Assembly: GCA_018398765.1 (NCBI GenBank)
Contig: JAHBMJ010000094.1
Location: 1-57,239 of the forward strand
Length of the DNA stretch: 57,239 bases
From: Chromera velia
Taxonomy: Eukaryota; Sar; Chromeraceae
Reading direction: 5' to 3'
The first letter of the stretch is position 1, and each line of letters starts with the position of its first letter. Positions 26,056-38,378 of this stretch are shown here, in pieces. The notes beneath the pieces were generated by a model, which had not been told where the DNA came from, made no database searches, and was given only the letters and a program-made list of their open reading frames with translations. Made by a program: the position numbers and the translations under genes.

Positions 26056-27700
26056 GCATTTTATATATATTCTGGATAAATTTAATTTGTTGGATCAAAT
26101 GAATTTAAAATTCATAAAAATCAAAACTCTGAAGCTCTAGTTGAAGTATACTTGGACTTTAAGAGTTACTCAGATAGCGCAGTAACTTTAGGGTCCACGA
26201 CCCCCTAAAGTTACCGTACTTTAGTAACTTCAACAGTTGCCTTTAAGTTACTAGAGTATAATAGAAAGGTTATGCTATCATAGTAAAACATATAGAGGTC
26301 TAGAATTGTCTTCACAACACCCTATGAAGGGGCGTTGTAGGCTTTGTGTCTATATAGCGCCTTAGGGGGGGGGCATCGGCCTTCAGCCGATGACTATATA
26401 CAATGCTCCTGTAGAGGTGTAGGGGCATTCACGAAGCGCTTTCTGGGGTAATAGACAAGCTATCAAACGTCATCAAAAGCCTGATCACGATGTCTTTTTT
26501 CTTGTATAAATAAAAAGAGTAAAAAACTAGGCTTGGATTCAATATATACATATATATATCTTTAGACTTTCCCTCATATAATAATATAAATATAATATAA
26601 TATGATATAACATCTATATAAATTAGCAAAAAGAGCTAGTGCTTTAGATATGATCGCCTTCAAGATCTACTTCTTACACGAATCTTTTGGCAGTACCCTA
26701 GAGTAGTCTTTGTCTTCCTTGGATGTCTTACATCACCACAAATGGATGGACATCGATACTACAGGCTGTCACATACATGCTTTGACGTGCATATATTTTC
26801 ATGCATTTGTATTGCGGGCAGACATTTTCTCGGTGCGCGCCTTTGCGATTAAATTTGCCCGTTTTTGTCTTTCTTTCCCTCACAATTCAACCCTAGATTC
26901 AACTACATCTTTCATCTAGATAGAGCAACCTCCCTCCAAATCCTTTTCAAAAACCGCCTCATCAACCAAAAAGACGCGTCATCACCAGATTTTGTAGGCT
27001 AGATCTTCATTCTCTAACTCATCTCCTTCAATCATCTTCAATCTAATCTTCATCTTCTGATATTACATTAATAAGTTTATATTATATTATATTACATTAT
27101 ATTATATTAGCGTTTTGTCTGAAATATAATATATATTGAATCCGAGCCTAAGTAAAAAAGAGTGATCAACAAAAATGTGAGTGAGATTGCTTTGATCTTC
27201 GCAGCTAGGCTGTAGCTGACCATAATTAGTGTAGACTTTGATGATTATTGGTAAACCTAGCTCATATTTTAAGCAATGAAGGAGTGTGGCACTACAACAC
27301 AACACAACACCCTAGGGGCGTTGCCCCTAAGGCAAAACTCCTTTATATACACCGCCTTTATGATATAGCCCCTAGGAACATCCCTATATACTACGCCACC
27401 CTCCCTCCCGTATCTAGACCCCTATAGTAAAACTAGTGTGTACATAGTTTTTTTTACTAGAGTGACACTGTTTTAAAATGTTTTCTCTGCTTCAGACATG
27501 CGACAAAATGATTTAAAGCTATATCAACTGAATTTAGTTTAAGATAATAGATTAATTAATACTATCACTTCAGAGTCTTTTTTGAAGCGGCTTGAACTTT
27601 CAAGTGGTACTTAGGTTCAGGGAAGTCGTTATTAAAGCACGAACTATACTGTGTTATAATGACTCTATCAGCTCAATTAGTTCAATTTAGTATCGATCTC
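26056..27700. other. AT-rich island with GC-rich hairpins
   Basis: Strongly AT-rich DNA without coding signal. Several GC-rich inverted repeats stand out: 26183-26213 (taactttaggg .. cccctaaagtta), 26374-26392 (catcggc-cttca-gccgatg) and 27314-27328 (aggggc-gtt-gcccct). The phrases acaacaccctatgaagggg (about 26314) and acaacaccctaggggcg (about 27303) are related and flank the MITE at 26527-27151. Confidence 0.6.
26527..27151. mobile_element. Second MITE with CTAGGC ends and 8-bp target duplication
   Basis: Left end CTAGGCTTGGATTCAATATA; the right end inverts to nearly the same sequence (TTAGGCTCGGATTCAATATA), two mismatches in 20. Flanking gtaaaaaa occurs at 26519-26526 and 27152-27159, an 8-bp target duplication. 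At 625 bp and AT-rich inside, it has no open frame of note. The CTAGGC terminus and 8-bp duplication make it a relative of the element at 20739-21916. Confidence 0.72.
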
Positions 27701-27908
27701 AACCACCTATGAGCTCTCCATGTCTTCCCATGACCTTGCCTTTTCCGTTAGGAGCGGCTGATTGTCACTCCTTCTATCCGAGTGCTGCCACTGCCACTGC
27801 CCCTCCCTCAATGTTCACTCTTCACACCTCTCCCTTGGTGCCCCACAGGCACCCGCTGGCTGCCTTGTGGTGCGCTGCCTGTATTCTTGCCTTCATGTAT
27901 GCGCACAC

Positions 27909-29010
27909 CTACCGGTATGTCCTATTCCACTTCAGACTCACAAGATGCGCTACCTTCTTTGGAAACATCTCGACATCCTTTTCGAGGGCTCTATCTACAC
28001 TGCTGACAAGGGGCATGAAATCGTACCCCTTGTCCCTGCACGGCTCGGCATACTGCTCCTTTTTCCCCATGGCTAACCGGATAAGAACTTTCTGCCAGTC
28101 ACCCTGTACATAGGAGGCAGTCTGAGTTTTAAGCACCCTTGTGTCTAGGATTGCCTGCCTTTGCCTTGCCCAGAGTCCCCATTCTGAGAAGTCCCCGTAG
28201 AAGGCCGGTCGACCCGGCACCTCTCCCTCTGCCCTCACTACTAGCCCCCCCCTTCCTACTGCTGATGCGAACACCAGCTCTGCCAGGTCACACCACGCCT
28301 GGTTTACCTTGTTATATCTCCTCCCGACATGTCCCCCTCTCTTGTAATTGAGGGCGTGCTGCAGCCCCCAGCTGCCCCCACATCCCTCGTAATTCCTCTT
28401 GTCTCCCTGTACCTTAAATTGGTAGCACAGGGTGAGGGCATCTCGGAACTCTTCCGGGTTGAGAAGCATGTCATCCGCTTCTTGTGGGACCACACTGAGC
28501 CATCCCGAGTGTTGCTTTGCTTTTGCATCTCTGACTGTTTTCCTCTGCTTCCCCGTCACCCCCAGAACTTCCGTTTCTTTCACCCTCTCCCATCTCTCTT
28601 TCTCCTCCGCCCTCTTCCTCTGGCTGTACTCTTTGTGGGCCTCCTTCCTTTCCTCTCTTTCTTTTTCCTCCTCTATCTCTCTTTTTTTTTGAATAGCCTG
28701 TGTGAGCCCAGGGCTTCTGGTTGCTGCTTGAGACGTCGCTCTCGCTTCCCCCCCTTCTGTCTTAGGATTTTTAATCCCCATCCCCCCCAGTCTAACTGGC
28801 AGTGCACTGACCTCTCGCATCCATTGCTCTGCGGCGGTGGGGGGGCTGTCGCGGGGCCTCCCGAAGAGTAAGGCTGGGAGCAGCCTATCTCGAATGGCTG
28901 CCTCGAGGGGATTAAACTGTTCCCCCCTTGCCTGTGTGACCCTCTGCAAGAACCCCCACTCCCGCTGTCTTTTTTGAAGTCATTCCATGAGTTATCGTGC
29001 TTTTTCGGAG
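27909..29010 (-). mobile_element. 5'-truncated non-LTR retrotransposon (LINE) fragment
   Basis: A 346-codon open frame on the minus strand (28949-27909), open upstream to about 29010 (QREWGFLQRVTQ), encodes the C-terminal part of a LINE polyprotein. The end of the reverse-transcriptase region is seen in EAAIRDRLLPALLFGRP and ALPVRLGGMGIKNP, followed by an E/K/R-rich spacer and the conserved tail motif GLQHALNYKRGGHVGRRYNK, common in RTE/Jockey-like elements of protists and animals. The catalytic FADD-type box and endonuclease are absent, as expected for 5' truncation during target-primed reverse transcription. The open frame is unusually intact for such a fragment, so the insertion may be young. 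The element family cannot be fixed further by eye. Confidence 0.75.
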
Positions 29011-29601
29011 CTTCGGCAGAGGAGCAACGAGAAGCCACAGCCTCTGCCATCCACCCCGTTATGGAAGCGAATGTGGACTATACTTTTTTGTATAGAAGTT
29101 GTTCTTTGTTATTCTTTGTCGGTCATGCTCTCTGTTTTGAATCACTGCATCAATAAAAGAGTGTTTTATAGTCTCTTATACGCTGTTTTGTGGTTATTAC
29201 AGGCTTGAACTCGGTATAGACTTTCATTTACAAAGAAAGAGAGAGGGTTTAAGAGACCGTGTTACTGTTGAAGCCCTTTGCAGACCATGTTTATAGACCT
29301 TAATAGCACTGGCAGCCTTATCGCAGTTTTAGGTATTGGGAGAGTTGAACTTTGAAACGCCCAATAAAGAAGTTGGACACCCATTTTTCAAAGTTATTAA
29401 TCACCTAATTTCAAACCTACTTTAATACCATTGAAAGTATAATTTTTAAATAAATTCAATGTCAAGTTGTATAAAATAAACATTTTAAACAATGCATCAA
29501 AATTTATGTAATCTGTTTTACATGTGGTAGCCATATAAGATAACGCATTTCATGAATGTGAATGCTAAAACTTGTTCAAAATTGACACAGTGACGAGGTG
29601 G
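29011..29601. other. Intergenic, nothing recognised
   Basis: AT-rich sequence between the LINE fragment and the 3' end of the Era-like gene. No coding, RNA or repeat feature was found. Confidence 0.5.
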
Positions 29602-30648
29602 TCAAACCGCGCTTTTCTGGTAGTCATCAAAGTATCCGTACCGTGCAAGACTTTTCTGGTCATCTCTCCAGTCCTTTGAGACCTTGACGCGGAGACTCAG
29701 CTTCACCTTCTTTCCCAAAAAGTCCTCCAAACCGAGACGAGCGCGCATACCAAGCTGCACGTGAGAGACAGATTAGAACAGAAAAGATGAAAAGACGCGT
29801 TTTTTGAGACAGCAAGACACCAGAAAAAAAAACAACGCCAGGCAAAGAAAACAAAAGAAGCAACACAGGACGAGCTCACAAAAACACAGAGAGGACTGAC
29901 TGCATTTTGGCAGAAAACAAAACAGAAACAATTAAGGGAACCAATAATGCATGACCCACTTCACCCCAGTCCGCAAACAACCATTCAAACTGACGGTCTT
30001 GATATTCCGCCCTTCCGCGCCGATCAGAATTTTCTGTTGGCTGTCCCGCTGCGCAAGAGAGGGGAGGCAGGAGCATCAAGGGGACATCAGCTTCAGAACA
30101 CAAATCAACTTTTTTTTTGCCCTTCCTTGCACTCATGCCCTACGTGGTTTGCCCCTTTACTTCCAATACGGCATGACAGGAAGCCCACGGTCTTCCTGTC
30201 TGTCCGACAACGGCCTTCCATCTGCCTGTCTCAGACCCGTGCAAAGAAAGAGCGGTCAAGAAAAGGTGGAGGAGCGTTGCAGAAGTACATGTGTCGGCCG
30301 AAACGCAGGCAACCGCCTCACAAAGAAAGAGATTCAGAAAAAGAGTCTTAGATCCATACAGGAACAACATAATTGCGAGAAGTCAGTCCGCAGACCAGAC
30401 ACCAGATGCTGTCAAGAGAGACACACACCCTCCCTGCTTCACCCCTTCTTGCCGTCAATCTCAACCAATCGCCCCTCAATCCACTCATCTACCCGCCCCC
30501 CCATCGACCCATCAATCCAACAATCCAACCAATTGACAGACCAACCGACCAAGCACGTGATGACGGCCTCGATTGCTGTCTGATCCTCTGTCTCCGAGAA
30601 GGTCCGGATCACGACCTCTACACTGTATGGAATCTGTTTCAAACACAG

Positions 30649-30700
<52 letters not shown>

Positions 30701-33700
30701 GGAGGGAGGGAGAGAGAGAGGAAGGAACTGTATTCTCTGTGCTCGCGAAAAGAAAATCGCGCGTCCGAACAAACACATCCACGCATCCACGCACGCTCCC
30801 CGCCCCAATATAGGAAAGAAAGGAAGCCAGAAGGACTTCCGGGGGGTTGAATGAAGGCGTGCATGATCCCGAGTTTTCAGTCAGTGAAGAACGGCAGACA
30901 GGAAGGAGGACAAGCAGAGGCCGGGGGATGGAGACGCGTAAACAGACACACACACACACACACACACTCAGCCCTGCAACCCTGCAAAAAGCACCTATCT
31001 GAAAGCACAGATGAAGGAAGGCCAAGCAGAAGCTCCCCACGCAGCAAGCAAAAGGCCCAATTTATAAGGCCATGTGAGGCAACATCTCAGAGACGGATGT
31101 TCTGTCCTTCGTCCTCCCCCTGACGCACGCACATTCAGGCCTGCAGGCTATCACTGCAAAGTAGAGCCGAAAGAAAGCCCCTTCCGTCTCGATCCATTTG
31201 TTTTATTACGATCGTTCACCCAACCCCCCAACAGACCTCCTTAGTGTATTGTTGCAGAATTTCCCTCCTGATGATTTCTGCACTGAAGAACCTGAGAGAC
31301 TGTTCACTCCTCTGGTCCGGAGGGAACAGAGGGGGGCCGTAGGGGAGTCTCCGTTTGATGGCGCCCTTCAGAGTCTCCACGTTCTTCCCCTCCTTGGCGG
31401 ACAGCGGCAGGATGATCGCATTTGGAACTTCCAGATGCCACTCAGCTGCACTCATTCACTCACTCACTCACTCACTCACTCACTCAATCGGCGTTTTCGA
31501 TCGCTTTTGAATGCACAAAAAAGGTGAGTAGGCGCTCAGGGAAGAGGCGAACAGAAAGGCACCCAAGGAGGCAAGCTGAAATAGAGAGAACCACAAGCTG
31601 TGCATGACTGACCCGCCCAACAAGACAAACCCATTGGGCTCTGTCAGATGCGTGTGACACTCACAGACATCTTCCTTCATGCCAAATCAGATGAAAAAAC
31701 GCAACTAGAAAGCAGCCCGATTTTCTCTAACGGATCCACCGACGGAAGCTGACGGAAGTACACACTTACTAAAAAGCATACACCTGGGAACACAGCCACA
31801 CCCATGGAGAGCGGAAGAGGGGGAAAGAGAGAAAGAGTTGCACTACCCACTTACCGAGGAGACGGAAGAACGATTTCTTGCGCGGACTTTCGGGAGTCTC
31901 CTTCGTGGCCTCTCCCCCGACCTTCCCGTCCCCCTTTGCATCCCCACTGGCTTTACTTTCTGTGTCTGTCTCCTGAGCTTCAGCAACTCCTTGTTCTTCT
32001 ACTGCCTCACTACTTTCCTCTTCCTCTTGAAGTACACCCAGGCTTCGTGCTACTTTCATCATCGGGTCTTCCTCTTCCCCCCCCCCTTGTGTGTCCCCTC
32101 CCCCCTCTCTTTCCGTTTGAATCTCCTCCAGCTTTTCTTTGAAGGCTTCGTGAAATTCCTCCTCCAACCCAAACTCAGACTCTCCCGCCCCTCCCCCAAC
32201 GCTCTCCCCAGGCCGCCCCTTCCCCTCGGGGACCACCACGGCACCGTACAGGGCCGGGTCGTCCTCTACCTCATTCAACAAATCGCACTTGTTCAACCCA
32301 AGCAGTACAGGCCCATCGAAAGAACGGAGCCTCTCCAGAACGTCCTGCAGCCATGCATGCACGCATTAATTCGTGGGCGGTCTTTCGGAGAGAGAGTGAA
32401 AGAGAGAGAGGGAGAGAGGGGGAGGGAAAGAGAGAGGGGGGGGGTGGAGAGAGAAACTGACCTCTAGAGGAAAGTCTGCAGGCTTTTGGAACACATCGGT
32501 GACCAGCAGGAGGACCTCCGCATCTCTGCAGGCCGACCGAGCGAACCCCATCATCGCCTCGTGCATCGCGTACTTCGGCCGCAGGAGCCCTGAAGTAACT
32601 CAGTCACCAAGGAAGCAAGCATAAAACACAGCTAGAGAGACAACAGCAAGGGGGAAAGGGATGGCCTGAGGCTGAGGAGGCTGGTCGAAAAGAAGAGCGG
32701 GATACCAAAAGATTGGCAAAGATGAGAGAAGGGCGGATCCGATAGATTTTTTCAGGAAAGAAGCACGAGAAAGAAACCAAAAAAGGTTCACCAAAGCAGA
32801 GGACACAAAACATTGAACCAGTCAGTGAACTGATTGATGCACAAAGAGCCGATCCAGGTATGGATGCAGAAACAAATGGACGGATTGATGGATGCATGAA
32901 TGGATAGGAGGAGTCTTTCTTTCTTTCTTTCTTTCTTTCTTTTTTCTTTCTTTCTTCCTTCCTTCCTTCCTTCCTTCCTTCCTTCCCTCCTTCCTTCTTT
33001 TCTTTCTTTTCTTTCTTTCTTTCTTTTTTTTCTTTCTTTCTTTCTTTCTTTCTTTCTTTTCTTTCTTCCTTCCTTCCTTCCTTCCTTTTCTTTCTTTTCT
33101 TTCTTTCTTTCTTCCTTCCTTCCTTCCTTCTTTGCTTTCTTTTCTTTCTTTCTTTCTTTCTTTCTTTTCTTTCTTTCTTCCTTCCTTCCTTCCTTCCTTT
33201 CTTTCTTTCTTTCTTTCTTCTTTTCTTTCTTTTCTTTCTTTCTTTCTTTTTTTTCTTTCTTTCTTTTTTTTCTTTCTTTCTTTCTTTCTTTCTGTCTGTG
33301 CCCATTGGGTGTCTTCCCCACTCCCTTTGCTTTCCCTTCTTTCTTCCATCACAAACCGGCACCAACCGCTCTCCTCGATCGCATCCCCCCCACTCACTCA
33401 CTCCCTCCCTACCTCCCTCCCTGACTGACCCACCAGGCGTGTCCGAAAAGACGAATTGCGAGTCCGAGTCTGTGCAGATCCCGACCACCCGATGCCGCGT
33501 CGTCTGGGCCTTCGGGGACACGATCGAGAGGCTCTCTCCCAGACACGCGTTCATCAACGTGGACTTCCCAACATTGGGAGTGCCCACAATCGTCACAAAA
33601 CCGCACCTGCAGGGTTCATGGAAAACGAAGCAATGGCCTCTTTCACGGACACACAGAGATCGACATGAAAAACTGCGCTCCCCCCCGGAAGGTGCGACAA

Positions 33701-36700
33701 TGATAGAAAGAGCACCCACAATTTACAATTCCAGTGATGCCACTCCGAGAACGGAGCCAACGTTGTACCCCCCCTGCTGCACTCAGACACACGGAGAAAT
33801 CACACCGACCGGAAAGACGTCTTATCCCGAGCGAACCGGGTGATCATCTCTTCCCATTCAGACTCGCTGGCCTCGTCCTCCTGCAGGAATCAGAGTCGGA
33901 GGGGCCAGACTGAGATAGACAGATAGACATATGAAAAGAAAGACAGACAGAAAGATCGATTGATGGAGGATCTGCAGGAAGCCCCTGATTGAGAATGGAG
34001 GAAGCGAAAGAAGAAACTCTTCGGCGGGGAAAGAAACCCGGAGAAGGAAGACAGGAAAGGAAATCCTTCACAGAGAGAGAAGCAGAAAAAGAGAGAGAGA
34101 AGAGAGTAGCAGAGTGGAGGAGAAACGAAATCGGACAAAGTTCAGAAGAGACGGTGCAGACGGACCGGGTTTTCCACGTCGACTTCATTCAGTGCGAGGA
34201 AGTCCTTCAGGCCATACTCTACAGTTCCTCCGACTGCACCCATGCACACGAACCCACGCCACACACACACGAATAAGTGATGACACAGAGACCGTCCAGG
34301 TTTAGAATCAAAATCAGAAACAACCGAAGCTCTCAACAGTCGCTGACTTTCAGACAGAAAGAAAATTGGGTGGAACACCCCTTCTCTTGGAGAGGGAAGG
34401 GAATAATGTCGGTGATAAATCTCAGAATGCAGGAAGTGGAAACAGGCGTCAAGACTCATCAAACACAGACAGAAACAATGAGCGAATGCCGACTCAGGAG
34501 AACAAAAACTGTTCTTTGCACTCTGATGACTTCCATGCAAAAAAAAAAAGTCTGGTGACCCAACCCGAGACCAGTTCTGCGTGAATGCTTCACCTGATGC
34601 GTCGACGAATGCAGTAGGACTTTTCGGAAGTGACTAGATGAGTGCGTACACGTTGCAGACTGTTCTTTCGAGAGCATTATTCACGAGAAATAAGAATGAA
34701 ACTTCGTTGGGTGGAATGGCAATCATCAACCCAAGCAAGCGCACTCACCTCCCTTGACCCCCAATTTCTCTGCTTTCAACGATATCGGTTCATCGATCTC
34801 GCCTTTTCTGTCTCTCTCTGTCTCTGTCTCTGGGCTGGTCGCGGTCGGTTTCTCCCTACCACGCTGGCTCTCCCCCTCCTTCTTCTTGCTGTCTAAAAGC
34901 AGAGTTGCGAGGGCGCGCCCGTTTGACTCCAATTCTTCCGTTGACGCCGCAGTTGAAGAGTTGGTTGGGGAAGAGGGAGAGACAGAACCAGGTGAGGGAC
35001 GGTCCATCCCCTTCCTGTCTCTAAGAATGCCCTTCTGCAGAGCCTCAAGCGCACTGTCTTTCGGGCCGTCTGTCCTGATCTCCCCCCCCTCTACTAAGTC
35101 AATGTCGTCGTCTTCAAAGAAAGTCGGAGACGGCAAAGGGGGAAGATCCTCCTCTTCCTCCTCATCATCTTCCTCGTCCTCGTCTTCCTCTCCTTCCTCA
35201 TCTAAAGAGGAAGCAAAGAACATTTTCCCCCTCTTCTGACGCCTCTCTTTCTTTTCCATCCGAGCCCATGTCGCCTGGAGGGCCGCGAGCTCATCAGGAG
35301 AGACAGAGGAATCCCATTTGACGCCCAGAGGCTCAGCTGTCTCACTCTTACTGCCCTTCTCTGGTTTCTCTGTCTGTGTGGGGGATAAAGAGGAAGGGAA
35401 ACCCCATCCAGTTGACTTTTCTTTTCCTTCCTGTCCCTCTGCCTGAATTTCTGCGTCTTCTGTTTCATCATCAAATCCTCCCACAGGTCCTTTCTGTTCT
35501 TCCCTCTTCTTCTGCCTCGCCTTCACCATCTGCTGCCGCACAATTTCCAGAGGGTCCCCCATCATCAGAGCCCTCTCTCTGGCCTCTTCCTCCTCTTTTG
35601 CTGCCTTCTCCTCTGCCAATCTCCGCCGTCTCTCTCTCTTCCGCCTCTCCGGAGCATCCAGGAGCGCCTCCGGACGCACAAAACCCGCCTCCCTGAACTT
35701 CGCAACAATCGCGCGCTTACTCTCCAGACCTGCAGGGTTCAGGTTGGGAGGGTGAGTGCTCTCTCTGTATGGAGGGCTTCAAAGGATGTGTCGCGCTGAG
35801 AGGGTCTATGTGTAATATGAGCCTTTAAAGACTCTCATGAGAGAGAATTCCTCAATTGCCTGAGAGAGATCCTTGATTGAAAAAAGGAAGGAAGGAAGGA
35901 AGGAAGGAAGGAAGGAAGGAAACTCAACATGTTTGTTGCCTTCGTTGCTCGGCCCTATGCAGCAAAATGGGGCTGCTGGGGAGGGGCGAATGGCGGGAGG
36001 CAGACAGACACGTGGATGGGGCGGGACAAGGCAAGAAAGGAGGGAGGCAGGAAGGGAAGCAACCGCCAGACTTGCAGGAGACGAGACGAGACGGGATGAG
36101 AGAAGATGAGAAGAGAGGAGAGGTCCCCTTTGGAATCACGGTGGGCATTCCCTTCCTTCCTACTGCCTCGATGAAGGCCCGCCCGGAAAAAAAAGGACGT
36201 CTCCGCATCTCCAAAGTCGGAACCGCACTCAACTCCTTTGCATCCTCTCTTTGTTTCTGCTTTTCGGGCACGTTGAAAGTTTGTCTGCCTGCCTCCCAAT
36301 TTAACTGACTGGCTGACGCACGCACGTACCTTTTGTTGAGACTTTCATTTTGGATCCCATTCTCCTCAAGGCCTTCATTGGAAGTTTGAAGAGCTGTGTC
36401 TCTGTGGGGAGTTGCCTGGAGATTTCCTCTTCGAAGGTGTCGATCATGTCCTCAGAAATGTCCAGAGGAGACAGGCGACTGCCCTCCTGACCCATCACAC
36501 CCTCCAGTTGCCCGGATTTCTCCAGAGCAGCAAGGACCTCCTCAGGAGACGGCTCGGCAGAAAGGATGGAAGTCTGCAGAGAGGATGGGCGGACAGATGG
36601 CGACAAACGCAGACGTAAAACGACGACAAATTGACGTAGACAGTACTTGGGTGGACGCCTGTGGTGCACAGACCACAGGAAGTCGAGAGAAATGGGAGTA

Positions 36701-37104
36701 CTGTCCATGAGACGGTCAGAAGCAGTGCAAAAGAAAAAGAGACACTCACGGTTTGTCGGCTTCGTCGACGCCACCAGGGCCTCTCTGGCCCCACCTGAAA
36801 AGCCAAACAGGCAGTCAGCTGGACTGCAAAGAGGAACACTGAGCACTGGAACGACATGCCAACCGGAAGCTCAGCAATCCAGGGCGAGACGGCAAACCCG
36901 GCCCGTGGAAGAAAAAAAACTTGCAGGAGACGGGAGAAGCAACACCACAGAACGACCGGATGTGTGTTGAAAGAAGCGAGGTGCAGGAACGAAATATGAC
37001 CTCTCCAAGCAGGTTTCTCACTTAACCTTGGACTTGGTCGAAGTTGGAGCTGTTTTGGTGCCTACGTCTTCTGCCCCCATCACAGTGTGCAAAGGTTCGG
37101 CCAT
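29602..37104 (-). CDS. Era-like GTPase with KH domain, large N-terminal extension and acidic insert
   Basis: Era GTPases bind the 3' end of small-subunit rRNA and help assemble the small ribosomal subunit, here probably in an organelle (inference). Thirteen minus-strand exons: 37104-37027, 36794-36750, 36573-36330, 35729-34749, 34233-34166, 33880-33810, 33606-33434, 32589-32462, 32344-31855, 31445-31237, 30633-30550, 30048-29995, 29754-29602. They sum to 2778 nt with every phase matching: 925 residues, about three times bacterial Era. Residues 1-490 are a charged, Glu/Lys-rich, low-complexity extension. The G domain has G1 GTPNVGKS (504-511), QTTRHR, DTPG (about 551-554) and NKCD (614-617); an acidic insert of about 140 residues separates NKCD from G5 SAKEGKN (775-781). 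The Era-type KH domain ends the protein ([40 protein letters not shown]). No clear targeting peptide follows the chosen start [13 protein letters not shown]. The GTPase-KH part is certain; joining the extension rests on phase continuity. Confidence 0.86.
30650..30720. repeat. CA then GA repeat in an Era intron
   Basis: A (CA)n run followed by (GA)n and GGGA units, within the intron upstream (in gene sense) of exon 30633-30550. Confidence 0.9.
31453..31486. repeat. ACTC tetranucleotide run at an Era acceptor
   Basis: Eight or so ACTC units (GAGT in gene sense) end just before the acceptor of exon 31445-31237. Compare the other tetranucleotide runs at intron ends in this window. Confidence 0.9.
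32917..33296. repeat. CTTT/CTTC polypyrimidine microsatellite
   Basis: About 380 bases of ctttcttt and cttccttc units, pyrimidine-only on the plus strand and purine-only in the sense of the Era-like gene, whose intron it fills (between exons 33606-33434 and 32589-32462). The long Lys/Glu/Arg and Phe/Ser/Leu frames drawn through it on both strands are artefacts. Confidence 0.95.
35881..35920. repeat. GGAA microsatellite in an Era intron
   Basis: Ten ggaa units in the intron between exons 36573-36330 and 35729-34749 of the Era-like gene. Confidence 0.92.
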
Positions 37105-37290
37105 ACTAAACTGAATTTGCGGCGGCGTACATTTTGTCAGCCGCGGAGGGTGGCAGGTCCCGTCTACAGACTCAATCGATCAATCAGCGCGGTGGCCGGC
37201 CGAGAGCCCTTCACGGCCCCCGCGGCCGGAAGGCCGGCCCGGGCGGCGGGGGATCGAAGGCTCCAACCCTCGGCCTGCCCGGTACAATAC
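37105..37290. promoter_or_regulatory. GC-rich 5' region of the Era-like gene
   Basis: Just upstream of the Era-like start codon, 37135-37275 is dense in CCGCGG, GGCCGGCC and GGCCCGGGCGG, after a caatcgatcaatc motif at about 37170. This matches the GC-rich patches in the divergent gene heads elsewhere in the window, so it is likely the promoter/5' UTR (inference). Confidence 0.45.
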
Positions 37291-38205
37291 TGCCCAGCCT
37301 ATAAACCCTTTCCAATACTCATCAACGCAGGAATGCTTTGCACTGGATCTAACTGTACCCTACTGAACCCCGTATTAAATGATAAAAATAAGTAAGAATG
37401 GTTAAAGAATTAATAAAAAGAAATTCAAATTTAGTCTCAAAAATATTGAAAGGTTTGATACTAGGTTTAGTATCGGATCTATCCAGCATAAGGTGCATAA
37501 CTAGCAACATAATACAACATAAGCTACCTAAAACTGACGTTGGTCAACGTACAATGTGCAACAGTAAGCAAACGGCCACTTGCCTCTTGCAGTTCATTAA
37601 GGAATACCATAGAAAAAGCCCGAAACATTCTAATGTTATGTTATTTTATGTTATGTAATATTATATATCATGTATACTAACTATACAAACTAATGTATAA
37701 CTCTATTTATATTTTTTATATACATTCAAAGGTGTTTAGTCACTTGTGATTAGAATATATTTAATTATCCCATGAAGTGATTGAATGTGATTGAATAAAG
37801 TGATTAATTAGCCAAAGTCCGATTCTTACTAGTCTTTAATACCTTAGGTCATTCTAATGGTGCGTGGTTTTTTTTTTATGTTATAAAAACAAATGTTTTG
37901 GGAGTAGCCTGGAGGCTTGTGCACATCCAGTGCACTGTATGCATGGCCCAGCCCATGCAGCCCGGGCCAGCCATGCACGCGCCGGCGCGGCCCATACACC
38001 GCTCCTACTAGCGGCCACGGCCATGCATCGGTGCATACATTCGGAGCCGAATAGCCGATTGTACAGGTTGCATCAAAAATCGGGTCTTCATGCATGAGTT
38101 TCAAACACAAGGTAAGATGCAAACTTGAAGTCACAGCAAGCCATGATACCAGTCTGAGATGACTGAGGCCTGATATGTTCAGACAATTAACTCTATAGTT
38201 TGAAA
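37291..38205. other. Intergenic: AT-rich then a GC-rich patch
   Basis: 37380-37860 is AT-rich and empty. 37930-38035 is GC-rich with repeated CATGCA and GGCC motifs (ccatgcacgcgccggcgcgg), similar in style to the patch at 5640-5715. No gene is seen. Confidence 0.5.
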
Positions 38206-38344
38206 ATGAGTCAAATGGATGTACGAGACTTCTTCAAAGCAGTTCAGCCACCGCTCGGCAAACCTATAGAATCGTATACATGCAATTCCTGCGGGACGAC
38301 AGCCAGAAGCAGTAGAGGGACGTCCAATCTTTGGACTCACCTTC

Positions 38345-38378
38345 GAAGCTGCAAAAAGAAGACAGAAGAAATCAAAAA
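38345..38378 (+). repeat. 34-bp exact repeat, first copy
   Basis: Encodes RSCKKKTEEIK of the hAT zinc-finger exon. An exact second copy lies at 39121-39154. Confidence 0.9.

Noticed and set aside
32604-33719. 371-codon minus frame with a Lys/Glu/Arg tract, and Phe/Ser frames on the plus strand
   Set aside because: Intron polypurine microsatellite; only 33434-33606 of it is an Era exon, and the real Era frame splices out the tract.
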